NCBI GenBank assembly: GCA_017302105.1
Contig: JAFLCS010000001.1
Coordinates: forward strand, 372,001 to 436,000
Source: Caulobacterales bacterium
Lineage (GTDB): Bacteria; Pseudomonadota; Alphaproteobacteria; Caulobacterales; Caulobacteraceae
Reading direction: 5' to 3'
DNA: 64,000 nt
This document shows, piece after piece, positions 26,039 through 34,808 of this stretch. Made by a program: the position numbers and the translations under genes. Each line of letters begins with the position of its first letter. Position 1 is the first letter of the stretch. Below the pieces are notes generated by a model. It was not told where the DNA came from. It ran no database searches and was given only the letters and a program-made list of their open reading frames with translations.

Positions 26039-27030
26039 TCCGGCGCCTCGTAGCCCAGCTTGAGGGATTTCAGGTGCGGCTGGAGCGCCTTGTGCAGCCG
26101 GTTCATGGCGTCGACCTGCTGAGACTGGATGGCGTCCCACTCGTCCTCGGGTGCGCGATAGCCGCCGGCGGTGACCCGCGCCCGAATGCGGCTGGCGCGG
26201 CCATCGTCCAGCCGTTCCCAACTCAGGGGGCCGCCGAAGGCCTGTTCGATCTCGTCACGTCGGGCGAACAGTTGGTCGAAGATCGACTTGTTCTCGCCGT
26301 CGGCGCCCTTGCCCCGGTCGATGTAGAGTTCGGCGCCGCAGTCCTGCTGCGTGATGACGTAGTTGAGAGGCAGGCCCCGCACGCCGGAGGTCACTCCGAT
26401 CCAGGTCGACGGTCCCGGCGTGATGTGGCTGTGCAGCTTGGCGTCCGGCCGGGCGACCAGGCGTGCCCACCAGTTTTGGCGCACATCATGCCGCTCGGCG
26501 AACTCGCGCTTGCTGCGGGAGACGGCGGCCGTCTCGGCTGACGGACCGACGATCAGGGTCAGCAGCGGCGCCGGCGGTGACACGCCGATCCGCACCGCCT
26601 CGACCTTCACCAAGTAGAAGTCCGAACTGCTCGACTCGTTGAGCCAGGCGACCACCGAGACGTGCTCGGGGCGAGGCTCGGCGACGATCCAGATCGCCGT
26701 CTGGGCCTCCATCGCGACCATGTAGGTCAACACCTTGCCCAAGTGGTCGTGGTTCGACTTCTCCAATTGGTTCTCGATGATGACCTTGCCGCCGCTCTCG
26801 CGCTCGGCGACCAGGTCGATGCTGAAACTGCCAGCCGCCTGCTCGCGCTCGACGTTGACCAGCGACAAACCGAGCGCCTCGTTCAGGACATCGATGTTGT
26901 CCTGAAGCCAGCGGGTGAAGTCGTAGGCCTCGTGCCGCCACACCTCGCGCAGAGCGACGCGTTCCAGCTTTCCAATTCCCGGCACAGCGACCAATTCGTT
27001 CACGGCGATCCCCCTCAACTCCCGCAACAA
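26035..27030 (-). CDS. DUF4268 protein with PD-(D/E)XK-like N-terminus
   Basis: Protein of 331 residues. The N-terminal portion FSIDLVAERESGGKVIIENQ, then EKSNHDHLGKVLTY, follows a nuclease-like D...E-x-Q layout (D72, E86, Q88). The C-terminal half (from about residue 190, WWARLV, to ELYIDRGKGADGENKSIFDQ) is the DUF4268 region. Proteins of this type are common in Type I restriction loci, with no settled role. It sits 39 bases after hsdS and overlaps the GIY-YIG gene. Confidence 0.82.
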   Translation of the reverse strand: MLRELRGIAVNELVAVPGIGKLERVALREVWRHEAYDFTRWLQDNIDVLNEALGLSLVNVEREQAAGSFSIDLVAERESGGKVIIENQLEKSNHDHLGKVLTYMVAMEAQTAIWIVAEPRPEHVSVVAWLNESSSSDFYLVKVEAVRIGVSPPAPLLTLIVGPSAETAAVSRSKREFAERHDVRQNWWARLVARPDAKLHSHITPGPSTWIGVTSGVRGLPLNYVITQQDCGAELYIDRGKGADGENKSIFDQLFARRDEIEQAFGGPLSWERLDDGRASRIRARVTAGGYRAPEDEWDAIQSQQVDAMNRLHKALQPHLKSLKLGYEAPE

Positions 27031-27069
27031 CCTACGGAATCGCCGCGTATCAGCACAACCCCAACGGAG

Positions 27070-29028
27070 TCAGAGCAGTGCGCCGGACTTGGTGCGAGGT
27101 CCACGACCCTTGGGCGTCATGCCGTGGCGCCCCATCCAGCCGAGGTAGTTGCGCAGGTCCGCCTTGGTGAACTTGTCGCGCTTCTCGGCGTGCCAGTCGT
27201 TCAGAACGCCGTCGACGACGGCGTCGTCCGTCGGCGTCTCTCCGTCGATCAGCATGTCGTTCCAGACTGCGAAGAGGGTCGCGACGGCCTCAACGCCTTT
27301 GGACTCCAGTTCCCCGAGATCGGCCAGCATCTTGTCGAAGGCGGCGCGACGGTCGCCGAGCAGGGCGTCCAGTTCCGCACGCAGCGCGCCGAGTTGTCCC
27401 GTCAGACGGTATTGGACCTGGCTTTTGGGACCACCCGGCTGGCTTGTCTCGATGTGCCCCACCCGCGCCAGTTCGGCCTCGACCTCGCTCATAAGGGCCC
27501 CGTCGAAGGGGCCGGCAGCCATGCGCTGCGGCTTGCCCCGAAGTTCCCATACCCCGGCATGAGCCTCGGCCAGATACATCCGTTTGGCGGAGGTCATTCG
27601 ACCGGACGTCGGTGTGTCTGCGACGAGTTCAAGGACGGCTGCGCCCACGATACGACGAGCAGTCGCCCTGTCCACAACTCCGGGTGGGGCAATCTCCCGC
27701 ACGTCGATCTTGCCAGCGATGGCGGCGGAGATGAGGGCAGCGCGGCGTTCTTGGAGAAGAGCGATGCCCGCCTCAGCCTCTTCTGTCAGACGGTCCAAGC
27801 CGTCGATTTGGGAGCCAATGGCCTTCACGATCTCTATCGCTTCTTCCACTGGCGGCAACGCAATACGAAGCGAGGCGATTTGCTGGAAGTTCAACCCTTC
27901 GCGGGCGGCGCCATTTTGCATGGCGTCAATCTGCCCCTTGGTCGAGATCGACTTCATGGCCAGCGAGACAAAATCGCGTCGCGCAGCATCTCGAAGCCGT
28001 ATGATACAAACGTGCTGGTTTACATTCGCCTGTTGGAAAGGCGTTGGAACGATACACGTCCTTCCCAACGACGCCCCTGTAATGTTCAGAAGGATGTCAC
28101 CCGGCTGGACGCGAGTGTTCGACATCTCCTCGTCTACGGCCTCGGGGATGTAGACGAGTTCGTCTAGCCACAGCCCCTCGTCGTAGACGTTCTGGCTACG
28201 CAGGAACGCGATACCTGCGTCAACATAGTTCTCCCCGCCGCCACTGGGGGTTTTCCCACTACCGATTTTCGCGCAAATCCCGCTCAGCTTCGCGACCTGC
28301 CAGTGCGCTGGCACGTTGCCGAGCCATTCGACGCCGGAGTCCGTCATGGTGGCGGCGAGGTCGAGGCCCTTGGTGACGGCATGTGAAACGAGAGCCTGCC
28401 GCTTCTCCTTCAGCAGGTCTATCAGCCGCCGCTGCGCCTCCACCAACGCGTCGATCTTGCCTGTTTCGCGGTCTAGCAAGGCTGCGATGGCGGTTTGTTC
28501 TTCCAGAGGAGGAACCGGCAGAAGGAGGTTATCGACCGCATACTGGCCGAGCCCCACGCGGGTCAGCCCGTTGGCGCGGACGGCCACGGACGCCTTGGCA
28601 TAGTGGGAGTCGAAGTAGCGCTTCAGGAACGCTCCACTGGTGCCCGCCTTGGGACGGATCATCGAGAGGTGGTAGCCGCAGACGACCCCAGGCAGATCGT
28701 CGGGGACGTAGGCCGACACGGCGATATCATCGGCCGTTTCGGAATCCTTGGTGATGATAACGTCGCCGGCCCGCAGTGAGAATTTCTCGATCTGCTCCTC
28801 GCTCGCCGTCGCCGCCATCAGCCCGTCAGCGTCGGCGATCACATCGTTGTAGTAGACGTCGGTGTAGTTACAGAGCCGCACCGGCAGTTCGCCCTCGTGG
28901 CTCTTCTTGTCGACGTTGCTCGGGTAGGCGTGGGCGACCTGCTTGAGGCGTCGGACCTCCCAGTGGCTGGGCAGCGCTCCGAGCCATACGTCACCGCTGT
29001 CGCGGTATTCAGGATACGGCCGGCTCAC
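27070..29028 (-). CDS. hsdS: Type I restriction-modification specificity subunit with C-terminal extension
   Basis: Protein of 652 residues from the GTG at 29028 (GTGA overlap with the previous stop); the longer frame to 29079 lacks features. Two target-recognition halves begin alike (DSGDVWLGALPSHWEVRRL and DSGVEWLGNVPAHWQVAKL). Each ends in a conserved helical spacer (LPPLEEQTAIAALLDRETGK; LPPVEEAIEIVKAIGSQIDG followed by LLQERRAALISAAI). This sets a bipartite DNA target, not readable from sequence. Beyond the usual end near residue 480 is an extra part of about 170 residues with RMAAGPFDGALMSEVEAEL and a Lys/Arg-rich tail (MTPKGRGPRTKSGALL). Typical HsdS is about 400-480 residues. Confidence 0.93.
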   Translation of the reverse strand: MSRPYPEYRDSGDVWLGALPSHWEVRRLKQVAHAYPSNVDKKSHEGELPVRLCNYTDVYYNDVIADADGLMAATASEEQIEKFSLRAGDVIITKDSETADDIAVSAYVPDDLPGVVCGYHLSMIRPKAGTSGAFLKRYFDSHYAKASVAVRANGLTRVGLGQYAVDNLLLPVPPLEEQTAIAALLDRETGKIDALVEAQRRLIDLLKEKRQALVSHAVTKGLDLAATMTDSGVEWLGNVPAHWQVAKLSGICAKIGSGKTPSGGGENYVDAGIAFLRSQNVYDEGLWLDELVYIPEAVDEEMSNTRVQPGDILLNITGASLGRTCIVPTPFQQANVNQHVCIIRLRDAARRDFVSLAMKSISTKGQIDAMQNGAAREGLNFQQIASLRIALPPVEEAIEIVKAIGSQIDGLDRLTEEAEAGIALLQERRAALISAAIAGKIDVREIAPPGVVDRATARRIVGAAVLELVADTPTSGRMTSAKRMYLAEAHAGVWELRGKPQRMAAGPFDGALMSEVEAELARVGHIETSQPGGPKSQVQYRLTGQLGALRAELDALLGDRRAAFDKMLADLGELESKGVEAVATLFAVWNDMLIDGETPTDDAVVDGVLNDWHAEKRDKFTKADLRNYLGWMGRHGMTPKGRGPRTKSGALL

Positions 29029-29399
29029 GAGCCAGACCCTGACCCGGCGACTTCCGCGATGACCCGCGCAGCCTGCCAAAGGTCTTTCACCTTGAAGCAG
29101 ACAAGGTCGGTGTCCTTGAAGGAAGGTTCACCAAACAGGTCGTGGTTCGGTTTGCTGACGTGGAAGTCGGCGTGCGCGTAATGGCGGCTGTCGATGTCGG
29201 CGAGCCGATGCTTCCGCACTGCATCGGCGCGGGCCCAAAGGTTCTGAAACCGCACGGTCCGGGGCTCGAAGCCAATCGGCGCGCCTTGAGCCGTGACGTA
29301 TCGCATGGCGTGCTTGGCATGCCCGGCTGGCGATACAGAAACCGAAGGATGGCTATCGAGCAGCGCCAAGATGGCTGCCCTGAGGTCCGCGCCCGTCAT
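29025..29399 (-). CDS. Small protein between hsdM and hsdS, function unknown
   Basis: Protein of 124 residues. Its start overlaps the hsdM stop (ATGA) and its stop overlaps the hsdS start, so it is fully coupled with the RM genes. No motif recognised; it is mixed alpha/beta, with a His/Asp-rich middle ([20 protein letters not shown]) and [18 protein letters not shown]. The strict coupling argues for a real gene with a role in the complex, in DNA binding, or in protection. Confidence 0.75.
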   Translation of the reverse strand: MTGADLRAAILALLDSHPSVSVSPAGHAKHAMRYVTAQGAPIGFEPRTVRFQNLWARADAVRKHRLADIDSRHYAHADFHVSKPNHDLFGEPSFKDTDLVCFKVKDLWQAARVIAEVAGSGSGS

Positions 29400-31231
29400 G
29401 CCGCCAGCCCTTCGATCATCGCCTTGATGCGATCGGTGACCTCGCGCAGATCGGCGTCGATCTCGGCCAGGTCACGCGGCGGTTCGAAGATGTAGAAGTG
29501 ACGGTTGAACGGGATTTCGTAGCCGACCTTGGTCTTCGTCTCGTCGATCCAGGCATCCGGCGCGTGGGGCTTCACCTCTCGATCGAAGTAGGCCTCCACC
29601 GCCTCGTTCAGCGGCACGTTCTCGGTGTCGCGCAGGGCGCTGTCGGCGATGGGCTTGCCCTTGCTCTTGCCCTTCTGGCCCAAGACGGGCCGCCCCTGAT
29701 CGTCCAGCGCCGGGCGCTCGACGGTGATGGTGCGATAGCCGAACTCGGTGTTGTCGGAGATCAGAGAAAGCGGGCGCAGCTTGACCTTGCCGCCCTCGGG
29801 CGCCGCCGGAGGCGCGTCGCCCTCGACCACGATCTCGCGGCCGACCTCCTTGCCGTCGGAGTCCAACAGCGTTGCCACTTGTGCCGGCTGGAAGGCGCCG
29901 AACAGGCGCGTGACCGCGTCGATGTCGTCGTTGGACATCTCCCGCCGCTTCGACCCCAGCGACTTGCGCATTTTGCGCCAGAAACCCGAGGCGTCGATTA
30001 GTTGCAGCTTGCCCTTGCGCGCCGCCGGCTTCCGGTTCGAGACGATCCAGACGTAGGTGGCGATGCCAGTGTTGTAGAACATGTCGGTCGGCAGGGCGAC
30101 GATCGCCTCGACCAGGTCGTTCTCCAGCAGGTAGCGCCTGATCTCGCTCTCGCCCGAGCCCGCGCCGCCGGTGAACAGGGGCGAGCCGTTCAGAACGATG
30201 CCGAACCGGCTGCCGCCCTCGTTAGCGGGCCGCATCTTGGACAGCAGGTGCATCAGGAACAGCAGCGAGCCGTCCGATACGCGCGGCAGCCCGGGGCCGA
30301 ACCGGCCGCTGTGGCCCTGCTGCTCATGCTCGGCGCGGACGACCTTCTCGACCTTCTTCCACTCAACGCCGAAGGGCGGATTGGACAGCATGTAGTCGAA
30401 CTTGCGCCCTGGATGGCCGTCGTCCGAAAGGGTGTTGCCGAAGATGATGGCGCCGACGTCCTGACCTTTGATCAGCATGTCGGCCTTGCAGATGGCGTAG
30501 GACTCCGGGTTCAGTTCCTGTCCAAACAGGCTGACCCGTGCGCCGGGGCTATGCTCGATGAGATAGTCTTCGGCCACGGACAACATTCCGCCCGTTCCCA
30601 CAGTCGGATCGTATATCGACCGCACCACGCCCGGCCTCGACAGGACGTCGTCATCCTCGATGAAGAGCAGGGCTACCATCAGCCGGATCACCTCGCGCGG
30701 GGTGAAGTGCTCCCCGGCGGTCTCATTCGACAGTTCGGCGAAGCGGCGGATCAGTTCCTCGAAGGCGAGGCCCATCTGATGGTTGTCGACCGCCTTGGGG
30801 TGCAGGTCGATCCGCGCGAAGCGCTCCGTCACCTGGTAAAGCAGCCCGGCCTTGGCGAGCCGGTCGACCTGTGCGGTGAACTCGAACCGCTCGAAGATGT
30901 CCCGCACCTCGGGCGAGAAGCCCTGAATGTAGGCGTAGAGGTTGGCGGCGATGTTGTCGGCGTCGCCGATCAGCCGCCCCATGTCCATCGCCGAGGTGTT
31001 GTAGAAGGACAGGCCGGCCGCACGTTTCAGGAAGGCGTCGGGATTCAGGCCGTCGGCCTTCCGCTTAGCGTCCTCGGCCAGAACCGCCGCCTTGGTCGGT
31101 TCCAGCACGCAGTCCAGCCGCCGCAGCACCGTGAACGGCAGGATCACCTTGCCGTAGTCCGACTGCTTGTAGTCGCCCCGCAGCAGGTCCGCGACGGACC
31201 AGATGAAGGCCGATAGTGCCCGATGGTTCAT
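29396..31231 (-). CDS. hsdM: Type I restriction-modification methyltransferase (M) subunit
   Basis: Protein of 611 residues from the ATG at 31231, with GGAGGAGAGC upstream; the ORF to 31315 is longer but unsupported. N-terminal HsdM helical domain ([20 protein letters not shown]), AdoMet motif region ([36 protein letters not shown]), catalytic NPPF ([12 protein letters not shown]) for N6-adenine methylation. The linker after about residue 480 is longer than in short HsdM proteins. It modifies sites chosen by HsdS to protect the host. First gene of the operon, transcribed away from the tRNA end of the island; its promoter must lie in 31232-31408. Confidence 0.95.
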   Translation of the reverse strand: MNHRALSAFIWSVADLLRGDYKQSDYGKVILPFTVLRRLDCVLEPTKAAVLAEDAKRKADGLNPDAFLKRAAGLSFYNTSAMDMGRLIGDADNIAANLYAYIQGFSPEVRDIFERFEFTAQVDRLAKAGLLYQVTERFARIDLHPKAVDNHQMGLAFEELIRRFAELSNETAGEHFTPREVIRLMVALLFIEDDDVLSRPGVVRSIYDPTVGTGGMLSVAEDYLIEHSPGARVSLFGQELNPESYAICKADMLIKGQDVGAIIFGNTLSDDGHPGRKFDYMLSNPPFGVEWKKVEKVVRAEHEQQGHSGRFGPGLPRVSDGSLLFLMHLLSKMRPANEGGSRFGIVLNGSPLFTGGAGSGESEIRRYLLENDLVEAIVALPTDMFYNTGIATYVWIVSNRKPAARKGKLQLIDASGFWRKMRKSLGSKRREMSNDDIDAVTRLFGAFQPAQVATLLDSDGKEVGREIVVEGDAPPAAPEGGKVKLRPLSLISDNTEFGYRTITVERPALDDQGRPVLGQKGKSKGKPIADSALRDTENVPLNEAVEAYFDREVKPHAPDAWIDETKTKVGYEIPFNRHFYIFEPPRDLAEIDADLREVTDRIKAMIEGLAA

Positions 31232-31407
31232 CCGTCGCTCTCCTCCGCGGCGAGCGATAGACTCGGATGGCAAGGTCGGCAAATCAGCCGAATACAACGA
31301 ACGAGGATATTTCATCCGCGCTGACTACGCTGTTGGGGTGATTAACAGGGTGCGCCTCAACCGCACACCGAAGTTATTTCTTTATTTCAACAACTTACGA
31401 TCAGTAA

Positions 31408-31424
31408 ATGGCGCACCCGACACG
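31408..31424. repeat. Right attachment-site repeat (att) within the tRNA-Arg 3' end
   Basis: Same 17 bases as 15370-15386. Here they form the 3' portion of the tRNA-Arg gene, including the encoded CCA, and continue into the T-arm (ATTCGAACGT). This marks the right boundary of the island. Confidence 0.82.
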
Positions 31425-31485
31425 ATTCGAACGTGTGACCTTTGCCTTCGGAGGGCAACGCTCTATCCAGCTGAGCTACGGGTGC
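31409..31485 (-). tRNA. tRNA-Arg (anticodon CCG)
   Basis: Read on the minus strand, the 77-base sequence folds as a full cloverleaf: acceptor GCACCCG/CGGGTGC, D-arm GCTC-GAGC, anticodon stem TTGCC/GGCAA with loop CTCCGAA (anticodon CCG), T-arm ACACG-TTCGAAT-CGTGT, discriminator G and encoded CCA. It remains intact because the island supplied an identical 3' end. It would decode CGG arginine codons, frequent in this high-GC genome. Confidence 0.93.
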
Positions 31486-31525
31486 GTGGTCGCGTTAGCG
31501 GAGCGGCTGCTTACAGGATCGGCGC

Positions 31526-32503
31526 TCAGGCCACAACCTCATCTCGTGTCGGATCGGCCCGGCTCTTGTCGCCATAGGTCAGGGCCACAAAAACATCCTC
31601 GAGGTCCGGATCTTCGGTCGCGATGTCGCGAATGCGTACGCCGGCGGCCCGCACGGCCGCCAGGACCTGCTCGACGCTGGACTGGCCGGTTTTATAGGCG
31701 ACCACAAAGCTGTCGCCGCGTGGCACCACCTCGAAGCCCGGAACGACCGGCAGGGCCTCCAGCGGTGCTTCGGGGGTGACCACGACATTGCGGGTGTCCA
31801 GTCGGCGCAGCAGCTGGGCCGTCGGCTCGCAGGCCACCACCTCGCCGTGATTGACGATGGCGATGGTGTCGCACAGTTCCTGGGCCTCTTCGAGATAGTG
31901 GGTGGTCAGAAGGATGGTGACGCCGCGGTCACTGAGCTCGCGGACATAGGCCCAGAGCTGGCGGCGCAACTCGACATCGACCCCGGCGGTCGGTTCATCG
32001 AGGATCAGCACCGGCGGGTTGTGAACCAGGGCCTTGGCCACCATCAGGCGGCGCTTCATGCCGCCGGACAGGGCGCGGACATAGGCATTGGCCTTGTCTG
32101 CCAGGCCAAGGGCGGCGAGCAATTCGTCCGAGCGCCGTTCCCGCGCGGGGACGCCATAGTAGCCGGCCTGAACCTCCAGCGACTCGCGCGGAGTGAAGAA
32201 GACGTCGGCGGTAATCTCCTGGGCGACGACACCCAGGGCGGCGCGAGCTCCGCGTGGGTCCTGATCGATGTCGCGACCCCAGACGAAGGCATGGCCGCCG
32301 GACTTGTTCACGACCCCGGCCAGGATGTTGATGAGGGTCGACTTGCCCGCCCCGTTCGGGCCGAGCAGGCCAAAGATGGAGCCGCGCGGCACCACCAGAT
32401 CAACGCCCTTCAGGGCTGTCTTGGGCGGCGACTTTGGGGAACCGGCATAGGTCTTGGTCAGGCCACGAACTTCGATGGCATTGTCGGGGAGGCGATCGGA
32501 CAT
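31526..32503 (-). CDS. ABC transporter ATP-binding protein (ABC-2 export type)
   Basis: Protein of 325 residues from the ATG at 32503. Walker [10 protein letters not shown], signature [15 protein letters not shown], Walker [12 protein letters not shown] and the His switch TTHYLEEAQ are intact. The C-terminal 80 residues resemble the extra domain of ABC-2-type exporter ATPases. A permease partner is expected next to it but none is visible; downstream lies the tRNA-Arg and island. Either the permease lies elsewhere or the gene was once followed by it before the insertion; the tRNA position favours the former. Confidence 0.88.
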   Translation of the reverse strand: MSDRLPDNAIEVRGLTKTYAGSPKSPPKTALKGVDLVVPRGSIFGLLGPNGAGKSTLINILAGVVNKSGGHAFVWGRDIDQDPRGARAALGVVAQEITADVFFTPRESLEVQAGYYGVPARERRSDELLAALGLADKANAYVRALSGGMKRRLMVAKALVHNPPVLILDEPTAGVDVELRRQLWAYVRELSDRGVTILLTTHYLEEAQELCDTIAIVNHGEVVACEPTAQLLRRLDTRNVVVTPEAPLEALPVVPGFEVVPRGDSFVVAYKTGQSSVEQVLAAVRAAGVRIRDIATEDPDLEDVFVALTYGDKSRADPTRDEVVA

Positions 32504-32669
32504 GGGGGCTTTCAACGGCAAGACTGTCCTTAGGTAGGCTGTCGCACCCAGATCGCCAAGACGTGAAAAAAGCAAGGAGCGTAGACAATTGGGAAAGCAT
32601 CCTTGACACTCCAAAAGATGGAGTCTAGGTAACTTTACATTCTGATTGGGTTCCTTGACGGAGATATCA

Positions 32670-32936
32670 ATGACCAGGACAAAGATGATCGGCCTGGCCG
32701 CCCTTGTTGCGTTGGTGCTGGGCTATGGCGGAATGTTTGTGGCTGTAGGGTTGGCTGGACTGGACCTGATATCGCGTGAGGTGGCGGTGTTCGTTGCCAT
32801 CGGCCTGGGCCTGATCGGAGAGGTTGGACTGTGGGTGGCCGCCGCCACCCTTGGCTGGACCGTCTTCGCCAAGCGCAAGGCATTGCTGAACCGGCTCCTG
32901 GGGCGCAAGCCGGCGGGAGCCGAAGAGGCGGTTTGA
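32670..32936 (+). CDS. Small two-helix membrane protein, function unknown
   Basis: Protein of 88 residues from the ATG at 32670, with GGAG eight bases upstream. Two hydrophobic helices: MIGLAALVALVLGYGGMFVA and VFVAIGLGLIGEVGLWVAAA, then a basic tail (KRKALLNRLLGRKP). It looks like an inner-membrane protein with the tail inside. Divergent from the ABC ATPase gene. No family recognised. Confidence 0.65.
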   Translation: MTRTKMIGLAALVALVLGYGGMFVAVGLAGLDLISREVAVFVAIGLGLIGEVGLWVAAATLGWTVFAKRKALLNRLLGRKPAGAEEAV

Positions 32937-32994
32937 CGACAACAGGGCGGCGCGCCTAGACAGGGCGCGTCAATCCCTTGCCGGACACCGTTCC

Positions 32995-33225
32995 ATGCCG
33001 CCGCGCCATTCGCCGACCTATTCGCCCAAGCCCGAAGAGATCAAGGTGACCACTGCGCGTGTCGCCTGCGACGGCGGTGGCGGGGCGCTCGGTCATCCGC
33101 TGGTCTATTTCGATGTGGGCGACGACGGCACGGTGGAGTGCGGCTACTGTGATCGCCGCTTTGTCCTGGCCAAGCGTGGGTCCGACTACCACGATCCAGC
33201 GCCGCGCCCCGAAGGCGGCCACTAG
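32995..33225 (+). CDS. zf-CHCC zinc-finger protein (NDUFS6-like)
   Basis: Protein of 76 residues. The sequence VACDGGGGALGHPLVYFDVG followed by TVECGYCDRRFVL holds the Cys-His-Cys-Cys zinc-binding set of the zf-CHCC family, related to the NDUFS6 accessory subunit of complex I. Common as a short single-copy gene in alphaproteobacteria. It lies on the same strand as the membrane protein upstream. Confidence 0.85.
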   Translation: MPPRHSPTYSPKPEEIKVTTARVACDGGGGALGHPLVYFDVGDDGTVECGYCDRRFVLAKRGSDYHDPAPRPEGGH

Positions 33226-33544
33226 GCCCAACCGAACATTCCCATCCAGAGCGGAACCGTCCTGCGTCCAGACGGACCGGGACACAGTCCCGTTTGAACG
33301 GCGAGGACAGCCCCGGCCTGTGGCGCGTCCCGTCGCGCTGCGCCGGCACGCGCAGCGCTGACGACTGGGTTTGCCGGGCTGATTCCGGGTGAGTCCAGCG
33401 AGCAACGCTATATCTAGATTCTGTGGATACGCCGGCGCCAGATGTTGCGCCCGTTAATGAAAGATTTACGATAGCTTGTGTGGTCGCGGTGCCGGAGGGG
33501 TGCCAACCTACAAGATCTTGAATCAAATCAATGGAGCGGGTGCT
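33226..33544 (+). promoter_or_regulatory. gcrA control region with DnaA-, CtrA- and GANTC-like sites
   Basis: This 319-base gap upstream of gcrA contains three GANTC sites in 41 bases (33381-33385, 33391-33395, 33417-33421), the recognition sequence of the CcrM methylase. A near-perfect DnaA box TGTGGATAC is at 33422-33430 (8 of 9 to TGTGGATAA). TTAA-N7-TTTA at 33454-33468 is one base off the CtrA consensus TTAA-N7-TTAA. In Caulobacter gcrA is known to be activated by DnaA and repressed by CtrA; the match here is by eye. Confidence 0.6.
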
Positions 33545-34051
33545 ATGAGCTGGACGGACGAACGGGTCGCCGATCTCAAGAAGCTGTGGCTCGATGGCCT
33601 GTCGGCCAGCCAGATCGCCAAACAGCTGGGTGGCGTCACGCGCAATGCGGTGATCGGAAAGGTCCACCGTCTGGGCCTGTCGGGCCGCGCCGCGCCGTCG
33701 CAGCCCTCACGACCGGCCTTCCGGGCCGCACGTCCGCGCCCGACCCAGGCTCCGAGCGCTCCGCGCCGGATCGATCCAGCCCCGCGCGCCGTCGCAACGA
33801 CGACGCCGGCCGTGCCAGCTCCGCGTCCGGCGGTTCTGGACCTACCGGGCACCGCGACCGTCCTGACCTTGGGAGCGCACATGTGCAAATGGCCGATCGG
33901 TGACCCGTCGTCGGACGAGTTCAGCTTCTGCGGTCGCCGGTCCGATGAGGGGCAGCCCTACTGCATCGAGCATTCGCGCGTGGCCTATCAGCCCGCCCAG
34001 AAGAAGAACGGCGGCAAGGAACTGGCTCGCTCGCTGCGTCGCTACATCTAG
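33545..34051 (+). CDS. gcrA: Cell-cycle regulator GcrA
   Basis: Protein of 168 residues from the ATG at 33545, the usual length. The N-terminus MSWTDERVADLKKLWLDGLS followed by QIAKQLGGVTRNAVIGKVHR is the characteristic GcrA DNA-binding segment. A proline/arginine-rich linker leads to a C-terminal Cys-containing domain (GAHMCKWPIGDPSSDEFSFC). GcrA binds RNA polymerase sigma-70 and methylated GANTC promoters to drive S-phase genes. Its presence supports a Caulobacterales or related origin. Confidence 0.96.
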   Translation: MSWTDERVADLKKLWLDGLSASQIAKQLGGVTRNAVIGKVHRLGLSGRAAPSQPSRPAFRAARPRPTQAPSAPRRIDPAPRAVATTTPAVPAPRPAVLDLPGTATVLTLGAHMCKWPIGDPSSDEFSFCGRRSDEGQPYCIEHSRVAYQPAQKKNGGKELARSLRRYI

Positions 34052-34159
34052 ACAGTCCAATCGGTCGGGGCCTCCAACCCCGATGCCGATGCGTGCGCGC
34101 CTGGCACGGACGCCCGAGAGGGCCGTGTTTCTAGTCCGGGTTGACGCGGCCCCCTCTTC

Positions 34160-34807
34160 CTAAGCCAGGCTATAGACACCTGATCGCTTGACGGCCTGGT
34201 CTTCCAGCTCGCGCGTGGTCGGCACCTGATATTCCGCCAGCTGGATCAGCTCCCCCCCGGGAAAATAGGATCGTTTCGGGTCGCCGATGAGGACGTCGCT
34301 GCCTTGCGCGCGGGCCGCTCTGAGCCAGGCGATGACGGCCTCGGCCATCGGTTGCTCATAGAAGACATCGCCGGCACAGATCAGATCGACCGGTGGTGGC
34401 GCACGCTCCAGCAGGTTCTCGGCGGTAAACGTCAGCGCCACGCGATTGGCCTGGGCGTTCAGGCCGACCGCAGCCGCGCAGAAGGGGTCGATATCCGCGC
34501 ACACGGCCGAATCCGCGCCCGCGATCATGGCGGCGATCCCGACCAGTCCCGATCCCGCCGCGAAATCCAGCACGCGGCGTCCGCGCACGGTGCCCGGGTG
34601 ATCCAGCAGATAGCGCGCCAGCGCCTGGCCGCCGGCCCAGGCAAAGGCCCAGAAGGGAGGGGGGACTCCCATTTCGCCCAGCTCTTCTTCGGTCAGCCGC
34701 CAGATGGGAGTGATCTCGTCAGCCAGCCATAGGGAAATCTCCGGCGCATGGCTGACCGGCTGGAGACGGGTATTGTCCAGGATGAAGGCGGCGGGGCCCG
34801 ATACCAT
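34160..34807 (-). CDS. Class I SAM-dependent methyltransferase (ETFB-KMT/Nnt1-like)
   Basis: Protein of 215 residues from the ATG at 34807. AdoMet-binding motif GRRVLDFAAGSGLVGIAAMI, acidic DIDPFCAAAVGLNAQANRV, then LICAGDVFYEQPMAEAVIAW. The opening PEISLWLADEITPIWRLTEE and PPFWAFAWAGGQALARYLLD resemble the lysine methyltransferase family acting on proteins such as electron transfer flavoprotein. The substrate is not certain. It follows the frameshifted gene on the same strand with almost no gap. Confidence 0.82.
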   Translation of the reverse strand: MVSGPAAFILDNTRLQPVSHAPEISLWLADEITPIWRLTEEELGEMGVPPPFWAFAWAGGQALARYLLDHPGTVRGRRVLDFAAGSGLVGIAAMIAGADSAVCADIDPFCAAAVGLNAQANRVALTFTAENLLERAPPPVDLICAGDVFYEQPMAEAVIAWLRAARAQGSDVLIGDPKRSYFPGGELIQLAEYQVPTTRELEDQAVKRSGVYSLA

Positions 34808-34808
34808 G

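Larger units (their letters stand above)
15370..31424. mobile_element. tRNA-Arg-integrated genomic island carrying a Type I restriction-modification operon
   Basis: The 17-bp sequence ATGGCGCACCCGACACG occurs at 15370-15386 and again at 31408-31424. The right copy is the 3' end (including the encoded CCA) of the minus-strand tRNA-Arg; the left copy is a detached fragment 150 bases from a tyrosine integrase gene. This is the standard outcome of integrase-mediated insertion into a tRNA 3' end, with the tRNA rebuilt by the element. Contents: integrase, DUF2958 protein, lipoprotein, SHOCT membrane protein, XRE regulator, PD-(D/E)XK nuclease, Rep candidate, excisionase-like protein and hsd genes. 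No conjugation genes are visible, so if mobile it must be mobilised or move by excision alone. Confidence 0.85.

Noticed and set aside
31526-32503. ABC ATPase considered as part of the island
   Set aside because: It lies outside the right att repeat, beyond the tRNA 5' end, so it belongs to the chromosome.
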